From the NCBI GenBank assembly GCA_035610835.1, contig CM069441.1:102793606-102857605 (forward strand): a DNA stretch of 64,000 nucleotides, in the 5' to 3' direction. Shown piece after piece: positions 48,024-61,537 of this stretch. Source of the DNA: Ophiura sarsii. Lineage: Eukaryota > Echinodermata > Ophiuroidea > Amphilepidida > Ophiuridae. Made by a program: the position numbers and the translations under genes. Numbering within the stretch: the first letter of the stretch is position 1; each line of letters opens with the position of its first letter. The notes beneath the pieces were generated by a model, which was not told the origin of the DNA, made no database searches, and saw only the letters and a list, made by a program, of their open reading frames with translations.

Positions 48024-48536
48024 TAGACCATTTCAAATCCGAAAATATACGATCGGTTCCGAATATTTACGATTAGCCGAGTGTTTGACACTCGGTTCCA
48101 TGACCTGTCAGCTCCTGACAGGTCATGGCCATGTGCCGGAGAAAAACAACGTGTTTTTCACCCGTCTACCCGTGTGGTAGATTGAGCTGGTGTTGGTGAT
48201 AGATTGTCTCCCTCACAAAGTTGATGTTGCGGCATTTCAGTTACAAAAACAAGTGAGATGAAAGAGATTTGGGTAATATTTTCACTTTTACCGTCTGCTC
48301 GATACATTTAGAATTTGTCCGTCAGCGCCTTTGTTGATAAAAAAACCAAAATAGTCTCGTTCCACGTTTTACTTCTCATGTGTGCACGCGTGTATGCGAA
48401 CATAGTAAATCACTGAGGTGGACAACCAATAGGACAATGCTGTGAATGCGATCAACTGTTGCGGAGAACGCGCAACGCACCTACTCCATGTGACCTGTTT
48501 TTCCGAAGATTTCCGATCTCAATTTGAAATGGTCTA
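48024..48536. mobile_element. 513-bp TIR element with TA flanks
   Basis: Ends TAGACCATTTCAAAT and ATTTGAAATGGTCTA between TA dinucleotides. An internal hairpin ATGACCTGTCAG/CTGACAGGTCAT lies at about 48100-48127. Confidence 0.78.
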
Positions 48537-48768
48537 TACTGTACGGTCCTGATTTTACAGCATGATTCGCGTAAATGGTTCTATAGGAAATACGTAATCG
48601 AATCGAGATGAAAAACAATGACGCTGTACTCAGCAGACGACGCCGGACAAGATTTGCCTAGATTTGATAATTAAACATGTAATCGCGGATACCCATCGAA
48701 AAATTCTAAATATCGAATTCCTAGGTGCAACTAAATTAAATAATCCCGAAACTAATGGAGTTGTCTAA

Positions 48769-49261
48769 GGGAGCAGTTCCATTTGTACGCGATAAAAATT
48801 GCGAGAATGTTCCGGGCCCCCGATGAGTTTTTTATCAGGCCCCGATGAGATTTTTATCGCGTACAGTTGCGAGAAGCAAAGGATTATTTATCGAGTAGCG
48901 TATTACCGCTTGTTTAAATATAACGAAAGATAAGTGGTCGGTATGTAAATAGAGCTTCGTTCTATTTATTCTAGTTGTAAGGTACAAATTCAGCATTTCA
49001 TGTTTTTAGAGATAATGTTATTGATTATGGATGTTTAACGTAAATTGTATTATCCTCGTGTATTTGCTAAACAATGTCCCGCTCTATTTGCTAAACATAC
49101 CCCAGGGAATGGCAGAGGCCTCGTATCGGGCCCCGATGTCTATTTTATCGGGGCCTGATGACTATTTTATCGCGTATCAACTTGAAAAACATCGGGTCCA
49201 AAACATATCAGGCCCCGATACAGTCGCGATAAATTTATCGCGTATAAATGGAACTGCTCCC
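48769..49261. mobile_element. 493-bp TIR element, TAA flanks, with empty paralogous site
   Basis: Ends GGGAGCAGTTCCATTT and its reverse, then TACGCGATAAA; TAA at 48766-48768 and 49262-49264. The paralogous block near 53318 reads CTCTAAGAGTC without the element. The interior repeats GGCCCCGATGA-type and TTTATCGCGTA words. Confidence 0.88.
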
Positions 49262-49899
49262 TAAGTGTCCTTTCTTTAAATTTTGCAAGTTAAATAACAG
49301 TTCTTGAACATGTCCGGTAATTTTAAATTAGTCACGTGTGTAGCTCAAAATTTCATATTATGCACCTCAATTTTGAGGCGAAATGGTAGAAAAGGGATAG
49401 TCATAGCAATAATATATAATACTGGACGATACACTGGCCTAATTTATGATATTGATTTATGATTATTGGGGAATTTTAAAAAAGTCTAAGATATTTGAAT
49501 TTCGACGCGCAAATTACGTTGTTTATCAATTAAACATTGGAATTTTCATTTATACTATAGATGATGTGACCGTTGTTTACATCAGTAGTGTTTACAAATT
49601 GATTAGCGCCTGGTCTGAAGACATGCTAGAGGTACTAGTCCATGACTACTGCATCCGTATTATTCAAAAGCAAAATACACATCACTGAGCGCCAATTTTA
49701 AAAGCACCTGTCCTTATGGTGCGTACGCATACTGCCGGGCAACCAGATTTAGTACCTGGGCTCTCATTGTGCTTAGGGATGCAGACCATGTCTACTGCAT
49801 TGTTCTACACCGTAAGTTAATATGATCAATCAAGTGTGAATTTAATTTACAAAGCACACTCCCTGTAGGTATAATATTAATAAATAAATAATAAAGGTC

Positions 49900-50190
49900 T
49901 AAATGTTATTCTCATCGCAGCCAACCGGCTGAATTGTCACAACATTACAAATTAAAAACATTATTAAACAATGCAACGTCCAGGCAGCGGCTAAATCAGC
50001 GCCAAAAGTTGCGTCATAAACCAACATGAACAAAGACACATAACCCCTATAATATAGTAACCCCCTAGTAAAAGGCAATGAAGACTCAGTGCCTTGCCTA
50101 AGGACACACACACATTGGCACCAGCGGGGCTAAAACTCACAACCGTATGATTAGGAGTCCTGCGCTATTCCACTGGACCACATGCGTACG
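49900..50190 (-). mobile_element. tRNA-derived SINE-like sequence
   Basis: On the minus strand it begins with a tRNA-like head (GTGGTCCAGTGGAATAGC, CTCCTAATC, GGTTGTGAGTTTTAGCCCC) and continues into TGTGTCCTTAGGCAAGGCAC, a word typical of SINE bodies. The B box is degenerate. Confidence 0.55.
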
Positions 50191-50460
50191 TGCGCACACT
50201 TACCGACGGGCACTACGTCACAGGTCACATCATCTAAACAAATGCTTTTTTTTCTCTCTGAAATATGACATTTGAAATATAACTGCAATATAGAAGAGAA
50301 TATACGTGTTTTTTCAAGAAACACGGCGGATTCTGGGACACATTTTTGTATCGTTCAATCTAGTATTGCCGGTGTGTTCTTACGATACCAGAGGTCTTGC
50401 AACTATTGATTTCGTGTGGCCGCTATCGTCTGGCTGTATTGAAACAATGCAATCCGCCCG

Positions 50461-52009
50461 CTACGTCAAGTACTAGGAAATATTAGTTGAGGTCTAAAGA
50501 GGGCAAAGGGAAACAGTAAAGTAAAAAAGGGGGTTTGGGTAATTGGCGAGTTACCGGATGGGTGAGTTACGGAGAGTTATTGACAAGGGCGAAAGGCGAG
50601 TTATTGACGTTTTGTGAATAGAAAAGGAGAGTCCAAGAGGGCGGTCAAAAAGTGTCATGCACGTAGAGAGGGATCAAAAAGTGTCATTAGCATTAACATT
50701 TTCCAACCCCCTCCTCGCAAGCTCATAAAGGATTCAATATAAGTAAGCCCAACCTAAAATTTGATCACGTTTGTTTGCATATTACTCCACACAAAATTAG
50801 ACGTTTTGTGAAAGGCGAGTTAGCGGATGGGCGAGTTATGGCGGGTTATTGACATGGGCGAAAGCGTGAGTTAGCGAATGGGCGAGTTATGGCGAGTTAT
50901 TGACAAGGGCGAAAGGCGCGGTATTGACAAGGGCGAAAGACGAGTTGTTGACAGTAAGAGATTTTCCAAATTTTGATGTGGTTGAGCATGGGCAAATTTG
51001 AAAATTATGGCTAACTTCAAAACTAATGAGAGAATATGGCATTTTAATGTTTGTTGTCGTCCATTATTTGATACTGACATTACTTATATAATCTGATTAA
51101 TTTGAAAAGGTCACTTTAGTTTGATCAGATCCAAATTGGCGAGAAATATCATCGGTTTTTATCTCCGCGCAAAAAAGTAATCCAAGCGTACGCGCGCGAT
51201 TATGGCAACATGAACGCGGTTTTGGTCGCACGTAAGCGTTAAGAATATGATGCACAGTGCACGCACGCGTCCTTTGATATTCATTCGCTGCTGCGAGGAG
51301 GCTTTGTCAATTTGGAGCTGATCAAACTATAACGGGCAAAGCGTATAGGGTTAAGTTATATAACAGACACATCACAAATCCATACAATTATAGCGGCTAC
51401 CTCTCGTCAAATGTCAGATCTGTATCTAGCCAAAGACACTCTAGCCAAGGAACCACCTGTCCATGAAATGCCATTGAAAGTGTTATCATAGGAAGGATTT
51501 GTTTACTTCCACCAATCATATCCTTGTATAGTTATTTCAATGAAATATATGAAAGAAATCATCAGTCATCTCCAAAGAGGTAACCTTCAGCACTAAGATG
51601 GTGAGGACAGGTTTGCTCATGAGTCATTCATGAGATTGAGAACACTTATCATTTAACTCTGTAGTCTATATAATCAATTCGTATTTTAGGTAATATCTAG
51701 GGAAACATTTGTTAATGGATTATGTTTCCTTAAAGAAAAAATAGCAAATTTGGTGACATGAAACAGTTTCTTAAAATAAACGACACGCTCTTATAAAAAG
51801 TAATTTAATAGTTAAAAATGTCCGTTCAATTTGTATGCTCTGTTTGCTACGAACAATATTGTGATGTGTTCCAATGGATGCTAATATTTATCTATAAATA
51901 AATTTTAATTTTTCGCTTCAGAAATGAGATATTCTGAAATGTATTAGACTTAATCTAGACCTTGAATAATTGGTATAACATCAACAGAAGTGTTAAGTGG
52001 TTTGTTTAA
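50461..52009. other. Imperfect tandem repeats, no gene seen
   Basis: From 50540 to 50950 units like GGCGAGTTATTGACAAGGGC recur irregularly. The rest shows no gene. Confidence 0.5.
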
Positions 52010-52406
52010 AGGGACATTAAGTGGTGTTGAACATTTTAAATGTTTAAAAATTTACTTCAGAATTCAAGATGAACATTAAAAATTGCCGTTATTGTTGTTT
52101 CTACTAACAAAAACACAGCAAAACTTGATTAAAACAATATCATCGCTATTTATTGTAAAACGCCCTCTCTGCAAATATGGTTCGCGTTATGTATCAGCGT
52201 ACTGCAGTGGGATACTGTCGGACGTAAAATGCTCGTCCCAGCTGTACGAGCATTTTTGAATCGACATTTACTTGTACAAAGAGAGCTGATTTTTCTTAAT
52301 CCTTATAGGTGTAAGTTCATACATGTAATACAATTATAAAAATATACTAATCTCAGTTTTTATCATAATTCAGGGCGCAGCCTCCAACACATCTCTTAGT
52401 GCCCAT
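52010..52406. mobile_element. 397-bp MITE with TTAA flanks, copy 2
   Basis: TTAA at 52006-52009 and 52407-52410; ends AGGGACATTAAG and CTTAGTGCCCAT. Collinear with 45579-45976 over its whole length with few changes. Confidence 0.85.
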
Positions 52407-52459
52407 TTAAATGGATACGCAGCTTACCTTGTCATATCGGAAAACAATCAATGTATCTC

Positions 52460-52759
52460 CAGGCCCGTAAGAAGGGGGGGCGATGGTGGCGATCGCCCCC
52501 CCCCCCCCTTTGAAAATCTTCCCCGGAAAATTTGTACACAGATGGAAAAAATTTGCGCGCTATGCGCGCATTTGTCTTCCCAAAATGCAATATTCTTTGC
52601 TACAAGCTTGTTTAGAGCCAAAATGTACCTCGATCGTGCAAAAAATAGGTGCAAATTTGAAAATTTTCGCGCGCTGAGCGCGCATATTTTACTCACATTT
52701 TTGTTGTTGTTGAAAACGCCCCCCCCCCCCCCCTTTGAAAAAAGTGTCTTACGGGCCTG
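52460..52759. mobile_element. 300-bp TIR element with C/G runs
   Basis: Ends CAGGCCCGTAAGA and TCTTACGGGCCTG; inner arms share CCCCTTTGAAAA. ATCTC is present on both sides as a possible short target duplication. Superfamily unclear. Confidence 0.7.
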
Positions 52760-53219
52760 ATCTCTAATGTCGCACATTTTCAACAGAGATAAGACTTTGA
52801 TTGGCAGCACCATAATGCAACTTGACCACATTTCAATTGATCGGAAACTACTTTACTAAAGGTATACGACAGAGTAAATTTCAACATGTCTATATTCATA
52901 TTCACATTAAAAGAATTTGATGGATTTTGTATATCTTTAAATTTAATAAATAATAAAATATTAATTTGGGGCCATACTGTATAGCTGACATAAATATCAT
53001 GAATATGGCAATCAATGTGTTCTCATCATATGACAATTACAGATAAGAGTACATAGTGAGGGCAGCATGGTGTTCACCAGTCATCAAATTGCACATGACT
53101 AGTATTTTAACTTGTCTGTGCCATGGGATATTTCGCTCACATCTAAATGTCACATTTTGCAGACGACGCTGGTCACGATTTTGTCTAAATTTGCAATTCG
53201 TATTGGTTTAACACGTAAT

Positions 53220-54090
53220 CGCGAATACCCATCGAAAAATTCTAAATATCACGATCCTAGGTACAACTAAATTAAATGATCCCAAAACCAATGGAGTTGG
53301 ATAACCAACTCCACTCTAAGAGTCATTTCTTTTCATTTTTGCAAAGTTAAATAACAGTTCTTGAACATGGCGGGTAATTTTAAATTAGTCACGTGATTAG
53401 CTCGAAATTTCATGTTATACACCTCAATATTGATTCGTAATTGTATAAAAGGGATAGGCCTAGTCATAGGCAATAATATAATAATACTTGACGATATTCT
53501 GGCCTTATATTATAGTTTTAACGGCATTTGAATTAGTATTAGGTATTCGTAAATTCTTCGCGACCAATATTGGTATCTGCCTTGATGGCCGAGTGGCTTA
53601 TGGTGTTGGTTTTCTTCGCAAAGAATATGTTTACCGTGAGTTCGAATCTCACTAGGGTCACTTTTTCTTTATTTTTGTAACAAATGACGTTGTTTAATCA
53701 GTTAAACATTGGAAATTTAATTTATACTGTACCAAATGCTTTTTTTCCCTTAAAATATGACATTGGAATTAATTCACTAGGGTCACTTTTTCGTTTGTCT
53801 TCATTTTTGTAACAAATAACGTTGTTTAATCAGTTAAACATTGGCCATTTAATTTATACTATACAAATGCTTTTTTCCCTTTGAAATATGACATTTGAAT
53901 TAATTACATTTAAAATTATAGAAATGTACGGCTTTTCAACAAGGCGACTGCGGATCCCGACGGCTTGTTTTTTCGTGTTGCCGGTGTGTTCTTACGATAC
54001 CCGCACGTGACCAGGAGTCTTGCCACAATGATTTTTCGTAATCGGAATCGTCTGACATTTTGTTGAAATTTGAATGCCCTCTGCTGGTTT
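53220..54090. repeat. Dispersed repeat block, copy 2, with internal 120-bp duplication
   Basis: Paralogue of 48685-50460. Within it, the stretch CACTAGGGTCACTTTTTC through GTTTAATCAGTTAAACATTG is present twice (about 53652 and 53777). Confidence 0.75.
53579..53660 (+). pseudogene. Class II tRNA-like sequence (Ser/Leu type), probably pseudogene or SINE head
   Basis: A box TGGCCGAGTGG, perfect T-arm GTGAG-TTCGAAT-CTCAC, 82 nt. Acceptor pairing and anticodon arm are poor. Confidence 0.5.
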
Positions 54091-54765
54091 GAGACACGAC
54101 ACAACATAACAAACTATTGCATGCAAAGTTTACAAGTTTACATACGCCAGCTCGGGTTTTCTATTATTATTTCTATTCATTATCAACATTTTCTGTAAAC
54201 TTGCTATAAGATAGATCTGCTATAAGACATAACATTTCACAAAATCAAGACAAAAATTAATTTTAAAGAAAAACATGTTGTCTGTTGTAGTGGACTATTC
54301 TAGCTGCCGTGAAACAACAGAGAGCGTCCCATTTGTAAATTTGGTCATAACTTTTGGCACCCACTCAGTATTGATAAACAGTGTCCGTGTGAATTATGCG
54401 CATAAAAATGACATCATAGGCCGTCAAATACACATTTGGCTTTTTCGCATAACATAGTACTTAGAATTGTACTTAATACCGTATAGAAATCCAAATTAGG
54501 ATGTTGGTTTAAGATTATTTGACTAACTGTGTTATGATTGATGAAGACATTCTTTAGAAGTCATTTCCTTCTATTGCCAACCATGTGACAGACTGATATT
54601 TGATCTTGGACTCCGCCGTATTTGCTATCAAATAAATGTAGAACCTATTCAGTCAAACACCATGAGCTGATTTCGAAGTAACATCACACTGCAGACTAAA
54701 ATTAATAAGCTTAATGACTTGGTATCTAGGGTCTGACTGCTGCCTCACAGCTATACACCAGTACT

Positions 54766-56393
54766 CGGCTATTCCATTTTAAATTCATACACCCCAGCCC
54801 GAGGACATGACCGTAATCTTCCACACATGGAGTGCAGATTTCAAATAGATTACCTATGCAGGAAACCCCAGTTTGAAATTCACACTCCCTGTGGGAAAGA
54901 TTAAGGTAATGTCTTCCATACACTGCAAAAAGGTTGCTTTAATATTTACTCAACATTTTACACAACGTTGTTGAAGTATGCAACCGCTCAACAGTTGCGT
55001 AAAATTTACCCAACACCGTTGGATAACATGTTTTCACCAACAGTTGAACAATTCCAGTTACTCAGCAGTTGCACAATTTTAATTACACAACAGTTGGGTA
55101 TTATTAATTAACCATTTGATGGGCATTTTGTGACTGTTGCTTAATTTGTGAATTGTTTTCATTATATATTGAGCATTTTTGTATAGCAACTGTTGCTTAA
55201 TTTATCAAATGTAGCCATATGTTGGGTATTTTATTTGTGACAAGTTTTTATTATATATTGAACATTTTTGTATAGCAACACGGGGTAGGCAAATAATGTG
55301 AATTCTGGGCGATGCAGCAGAGCTACATACATCACTTCCTCCCGGTAGTGAACCGGTAATTTGTAATGGAAATTCTAGGCGATGCAGCAGAGCTACATAC
55401 ACTATTCCCTTTCGGCAGTGAATCTGTAATTTATTTTAACATGTTATTTAACTAGGCCTATATATATATATATATCTGGCATCTCTTATCATTGGTGTTA
55501 TTTACTGTAAACGTTTGCCAAACGTAGTCTTGCTATCTGGGTATGAAGATATAAATAGTCCATATTATATAATACATAAACATATTTATGTGATTCTTTT
55601 GGTGGAAAATAGATCACATGACATGAACTATTCAGTATATGTCCATGTCGTGTATTTTTTAGCTATAAAAATCGACTATTCAATATTCATCGCCAGTGAC
55701 GTCGCAATAACACCTCTGAAATGATATTCATAAACAAATATATGTCAGACAAGGATGGCAATTTTAAACTATTTTGTCAGTGTTAGCGATTTATTCCATT
55801 TTGGATGCCAAGACAGAATAAATCTAATTGTGGTCCTGCGCTGCAAAAAGGTTGCTTAAATATTTACTCAACATTTTACACAACGTTGTTCAAGTATGCA
55901 ACCGCTCAACTGTTAAGTAAAATTTGCCCAAAACCGTTAGATAACATGTTTTCACTAACAGTTGAACAATTCTAGTTACTCAAAGTTAGGCAATTATATT
56001 CACTCAACAGTTGTTCAAGTATGCAACAGCTCACGAAATTGGCTTTTTTGGACAACAGTTGCCTATAATCCACATGTGCGTAACTTGCATCAACTGTTGC
56101 GTGATTGTCCTCAATGCTCATGCAACAGTTGCCAAAGTGGAATATTTTACGCAACATATTTTAGCAACAGAAACAGTTTCCACCAACATTTTAAGGACAT
56201 TGTTTTCGACGAATTGCTCAACGCTGGGGATTTTTTACTTTTATACAACGCCTAACTTTCTACATATATTGAATGAATTTTAATCAACACGTCAACCAAC
56301 GGATGATAAAAGTACTTTAAGCAACGTATTTTAAGCAACCTTTTTGCAGTGTAGGCATGATAGGGGGTGTATGGATTTCAAATGGAATGGCCC
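54766..56393. mobile_element. MITE (family of 19020-19209) split by a larger element
   Basis: Left part 54766-54918 begins CGGCTATTCCATTTTAAATT; right part ends GGATTTCAAATGGAATGGCCC. Together they match the intron-6 MITE of MMP-A. Confidence 0.7.
54921..56351. mobile_element. 1,431-bp element with CACTGCAAAAAGG ends, TA flanks
   Basis: Ends CACTGCAAAAAGGTTGCTT and its reverse, between TA dinucleotides. A second left end occurs inside at about 55841 (GCTGCAAAAAGGTTGCTT), and an ~80-bp repeat with GGCGATGCAGCAGAGCTACA sits at 55308-55436. AACAGTTG words are scattered throughout. No transposase. Confidence 0.75.
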
Positions 56394-57533
56394 AATGACA
56401 TGTCTAGTGTTATGTGTTAATACATGAACTGCCGATGTTTCCCACATTGTTCTGCCATGTTAGTTATTCTTGGCTTACCCCGGAGGTGTATTTAGTTTCC
56501 CTAAACATGTAAAATGTTGTTTTTGGCAACCCCGTCATGCTTTAGATAAACGCTTTATGGTGACTTTTCTTGTTAAAGAGTGTCTTATGTATTGATGATG
56601 TAGGCCCGAGGTACAGAGTTAGACAATATGAGGACATTTCTTCAAGTATAGCATTTACACAGTCGCGTGATTCGCAATTCTGTTCTCTTTCTATTTAGTT
56701 CTATTAACTTTTGGGTCCATTGACGGAAGCTATGTATCTGTTGGTTGATAGTGAACAGGTAACCTTTAGGATACGGATGTCCGTTGATGGAACACGCCTT
56801 ACGTGTAAGCGTTTGTGTTCTTCGTCTTTACACTTCATATTCATATCTCTTGAAAATTGAATGTGTGTGACTGTATTTACTAATATAAGGTATCAAAAAT
56901 ATGATTGTTGTGAAAATAATAGGAAACGGTCAAAGGTTGAATGCACCATATAGACGGATCGTCTATAAATGCAGCTATCAAAAGCGAATAATATCTCACT
57001 CTCCTCTTGGTAAGTTGTCCATTAAATTTATGAATCATAACCCAATATTAATCTGAACAAATGACGAAAACTGTGAATCTTTGCTGGTTTGAAGGTTAAT
57101 ATATTAGCAGCATTGTCTGGAGCTTTTGCCCAATACCATGCAATGTCAGTGAATGAACTTTAAAAGTTAATGTTGTACCTTATAAATATTCTTGGATTGA
57201 TCTTAAAATCTGGTCCATACCAATGTATGAAAAGATGAACTTGTTGATAGCCATTTACTGATGACTGCATCAAGTAATCACATGTTTTCAATATTGTGCA
57301 AATTAATAACAACAGTGTAGACGAGATGATCAATGACGGTAGAAAAGGGGATACGGTTGCTTCCATGTAAAAATGTCAAGAACAATTAATCACCGTAATA
57401 GCGCTCTCAGCCAAAAGCGGCACGGGCAGAAGAGGTCATTCTGATGAAGTGCGTATACCATAACCAACGAAACGTTGTTTGTCCTTGCAAACCTGATGAA
57501 TTTATTCAGAGAAAAACAGCCTGTTTATTTTAA
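56394..57533. other. No gene seen
   Basis: AT-rich intergenic sequence; nothing recognised. Confidence 0.4.
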
Positions 57534-58589
57534 GGGGGGGTCTAGGTTGATTTGACCCAAATTTGGAAACAAATTTTCTCAATGTTATCGTGGACTTACC
57601 GCTTAGTGTTATATATCAAATTAAAGCTTAGGTCAAGACGTTTCAGAAAATGTGTGTTATTTTGATCTGGTTGCCATGGTTACCATGCAAGGCCTCTGAT
57701 TGGCTAAACACGGGAGCAAACGTAACTAGAAAACAAAATGTTGCATATACACCATACTTGGGTAGATGATGTATCGGTTGAGTGCGCATGAAACCATGGA
57801 TCCGGATTTTTTATATGGTTGCCATGGCAACCGTGATCCGACCAATCAGGTAATTTTGCATCGTAATTCAAATTTGAAAACAGATATCAAAAATCGGGAT
57901 CCATGGTTTCATAGCCCCTAGTGTGCTTAACATCTGGTCCAAATCCCATGGTTATATGAGCTTTTGTTTTTGAGTTACGTTTGCTCCCATATTGCAAGTT
58001 TGCGTGTTTTATAGTTTTGAGATATCGTGCAAAACGTATTGAAAAATATTAAAATTGGCGAGAAAAAAATAAGTTGACATTTGGGATAAAAATAAATGTT
58101 CAATTATGGAAGAGCATGAATTTAGACACATTTTGAGCCATTTTGGGACAAAATCGCAATTATATTAGCATTTTTATTGATTTTTAAAGATAAATTGCTT
58201 AAAAATAGCCGGGTGAGAAAAATAAAGAAATACATAAGAAATTACATTGACCTTGAAAGTTTGATGATTTATGATGTGCAATTATTTATTTCAATATTTT
58301 AATGAATAAATTCAATCAAATGTTACAATCATTTGATCAAAAAACAATTAAAACTGAAAATGCTAAAAAACGCAGGGTGAGCGTTTTTACATACAAAAGT
58401 ATACAAAACACCACCGATTTTTTGAGACACCCGAAACTTAATTGACCATAACTTCAGAACCGAAAATCCAATTTACCTCAAACAAAAAGCATTTTAAAGC
58501 AGAGACTTAGCAGTTTTCTACTGTGCTAATATCTCATTTTTTTGCGAAGCACTGAATTTTAATATTTGACCAACCTAGACCCCCCCCCC
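57534..58589. mobile_element. 1,056-bp TIR element with TTAA flanks
   Basis: Ends GGGGGGGTCTAGGTTGATTTG and, reversed, GGGGGGGGGTCTAGGTTGGTC; TTAA at 57530-57533 and 58590-58593. Inner palindromes include GGTTGCCATGGCAACC and GGGAGCAAACGTAACT with its reverse. Confidence 0.8.
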
Positions 58590-58660
58590 TTAAGTGCTAC
58601 TGCTGTTTGCTACAGGACATAATTTTCCCGGAGAGAAGCTCAGCAGAAGCCATACCGGTT

Positions 58661-58990
58661 ATCACTCTATTTATTCCTTTCAATATCGGTTTCCCTATTA
58701 GTGATAAGATATAATACAGGTTTCAGAAGGAAATAAGGGCATAATTCTGTTATACAGAACAATTTACTCGCCAAACGAAGTAGAATGCCCAACTATCAAG
58801 CTACTTAATGATTACGCAGCCAGCTTTCCATTGAACTCATTCGTTTATCTTTGAAGATGAATGGTTAGCATATATGGGTGATATATTGACATTTTCTACC
58901 TGACTTGAACTGCTATCGTGAACTTAAAACGGCGTACTACGCCCTTGTAACTTGTCGTTAACTTTTCATCTCGCTCCGTCTGGATTGGTC
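58661..58990. repeat. Dispersed direct repeat, copy 1 (matches 63284-63618)
   Basis: Shares CATACCGGTTATCACTCTAT, GACATTTTCTACCT and TACGCCCTTGT in order with 63284-63618. GGACATAATTTTCCCGGAG upstream also recurs near 60087. Confidence 0.75.
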
Positions 58991-59448
58991 TGGAACAGGT
59001 GTGCACTACGTAAGTTGTATCAGTTCCGCTATGTGAAATGAGGCGCTATTGTATAGAATTGTGATATGGCTCTTGCAGACTGCTTTGAAGGTACGCTGTA
59101 AACCAATATACTCCCTTTTATAACGCCTTGGACATAATTCCATCAAATCATGCGTACGTGCGAGTTGCGTACATATGTGCGTAGGTGCGCATTGCAATGC
59201 GTAGGTGCGAATGGGCGTAAACCCGAAAGTGCGTCCTAATTGGTCAATCGTGAAATCGTCACACGCCGTGATTGACGGTGCGTGACCTTAGTCAAACTAT
59301 TCATGAATATGCATATCGAGATGAATAGTCGTACGCGCCTGTCACGTCAAGCATGTTGACGACGCGCCCCGCAAACAACAACAAAATAAGCTCGCGTGAA
59401 ATAACGCGAATTTATATCCAAGGAACTATGACAGGGAGTATTATAATA

Positions 59449-59992
59449 AAGACATCAAAAAAGTAACGCGGCTGTTGTAAAAGCACCTATAATTTTAAAA
59501 TTGTTACTCATATTCTAAAAATGAGAACACCAGGAGACGGACAATTTAATTACGGTAATTTTGACACCTTGTTTGTTAAAATCGATAAAGTTGTGCTGTA
59601 AACTTGATTAGCATAATCCGGGACAAATTTAATGGGGATGACAGGCGTACTTCTTTACAATTAAAAAGGATGAATTTAAAACTCCAAATGCTCAGAAGGT
59701 CCGAAAAGACAGACAGGACAGGTCATCGCCATGGACAAACTATCAAAATTCCCCCTATTATCTTCACGCTGAATCAGAGAGATCAATAGGAGTAATGCAA
59801 CAATGGAAATGGCACTTTTCATCTGTAAGCACATACCGCGACAACAATACTTTATCGATTTTAACAAACAAGGTGTCAAAATCACCGTAATTAAATTGTC
59901 CGTCTCCTGGTATTTTCATTTTTAGAATATGAGTAACAATTTTAAAATTATAGGTGCTTTTACAACAGCCGCGTTACTTTTTTTGATGTCTT
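59449..59992. mobile_element. 544-bp foldback element with ~150-bp arms, TA flanks
   Basis: Ends AAGACATC and GATGTCTT; arms include AAGTAACGCGGCTGTTGTAA and GGAGACGGACAATTTAATTA with nearly perfect reverses. Confidence 0.82.
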
Positions 59993-60319
59993 TAGTTAGC
60001 CATTGCACGGTGCCTCTCGGCAGCGCGACGCGGTGAAAACAGGTGACAGAAATCAATACATTTTAGTGTTTACTGTAGTTTGTACGGGACATAATTTTCC
60101 CGGAGGGAAGCCCAGCAGAAGCCAGCCAGCAGGGAGGTCACGCTTCGTGTCAGATTTTGTTATACGCGAGAAAACAATGGAGTATCAGTGACTGCAATAT
60201 TTGCTAGAAATAACTTCGGAAAATGGTCTATTTGGGCATCTCAAAAACTGAGAAACGTGTTAAAGATCATGTAGAATTTTAGAGGAGGGTCATTAGCATC
60301 TGCAGAACGGTAAAATGTA

Positions 60320-60568
60320 CACTGCAAAAACACCGGTGTTAAAAATAACACCAATGGTGTTGTGAGAGGTCCACACCAACACCGGTGTACCGGTGTTAAA
60401 TTCTTGGTGTTATATCAACACCATGTAGTGTCATTTTAACACTGCAAGTGTGATGAATAACACTGTAAGTGTTAATGTAACACCAAGATAGTGTTGAAAT
60501 AACACTAATTGGTGTGGACCCTCAGAACACCGAACAGTGTTATTTTTAACACCAGTGTTTTTGCAGTG
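60320..60568. mobile_element. 249-bp palindromic MITE, CACTGCAAAAACAC ends, TA flanks
   Basis: Inverted ends CACTGCAAAAACACCGGTGT and reverse; the interior is built of AACACYRGTGTT units. Same terminal CACTGCAAAAA as the element at 54921-56351. Confidence 0.82.
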
Positions 60569-60570
60569 TA

Positions 60571-61537
60571 TAGTATTAAACACATTTTGTGACCAAATTT
60601 ATGTCGTAAAATGTTGGAAAATTCACGTTTTGAAAATCTGTGGTCTTTGAAATTACAGGAATCCTAACTCATTCTAAACAGTCAGTCGTTAGCGCGATCA
60701 CTAATGAGAGAGATGAGCTCTTTCTGTTATGAGGATCCCATAGATTCTCGTGGTTCATTCTGTTACATTAGATGCTCGATCATTCGGAGATTCGAAATAT
60801 TTAGGTGTGGTGACGTTAGTGAATGATGATCGAAATGATAGAACCCAGAACACTTGACTTAACAGTCAGTACGCAACAGTCGCTTTTAAAGCGTGACCTT
60901 GCCGATTTCTAACCCGCAGAATGATCGATTTCAGGATGTCTCCCTTTAGCTAAATACCCTATGTCAGCCTTACGACAAGTTAGTTTTACCAGCATACACT
61001 GCGATAGGATCAGTTTGCAGCCAAATAGCTAGATAGGTATAATCACCGTAATTTTCTTAATAATATGGGACCAAATTGACCATTTTTGGTCCACAAACAG
61101 TGATTTTATCGCTTATTTTAGAATCTAACAACTTTTGTGACTTTGCTTCTTGTAACTATTCACTTGACTGGACTAAGAATCGTACGATATTTTAAGAGCA
61201 ATTTTCATACTAACGGAAGTTCAAGCTTTAATTTCATATCAAAATCATTGATGCCCGAGTTCTTTTTTGATGAGAAAATCGAGTCTTAATTTTCAGCGAT
61301 TTTCGGTCAGAAAACGAAACTTACGATCCCCCGTTAGGCCTCGCCAACTTGATTTTTAGTTTCCTATAACCCGCCCGCGCTTCATTTTCATGCCCGCGTT
61401 TGAATTCATTAGAAATCTTGGGAAAAAATACCGTTTTTGCAATGAAAACGTCCGAATTTATGTATTTTGTGTGATGAAATTGTGAAAAATGATTTTGACG
61501 AGAAAAAAAATATCATATGAAATTGTGCAGAGCAGAA
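60571..61537. other. No gene seen
   Basis: Near 61369 AACCCGCCCGCGCTTCA resembles the end of the 7311-7630 element. Otherwise nothing recognised. Confidence 0.4.

Larger units (their letters stand above)
48685..50460. repeat. Dispersed repeat block, copy 1 (paralogue of 53220-54090)
   Basis: Shares TACCCATCGAAAAATTCTAA, GTTAAATAACAGTTCTTGAA, CATTTAATTTATACT-like and GCCGGTGTGTTCTTACGATA words in the same order as 53220-54090, with several later insertions. Confidence 0.75.
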
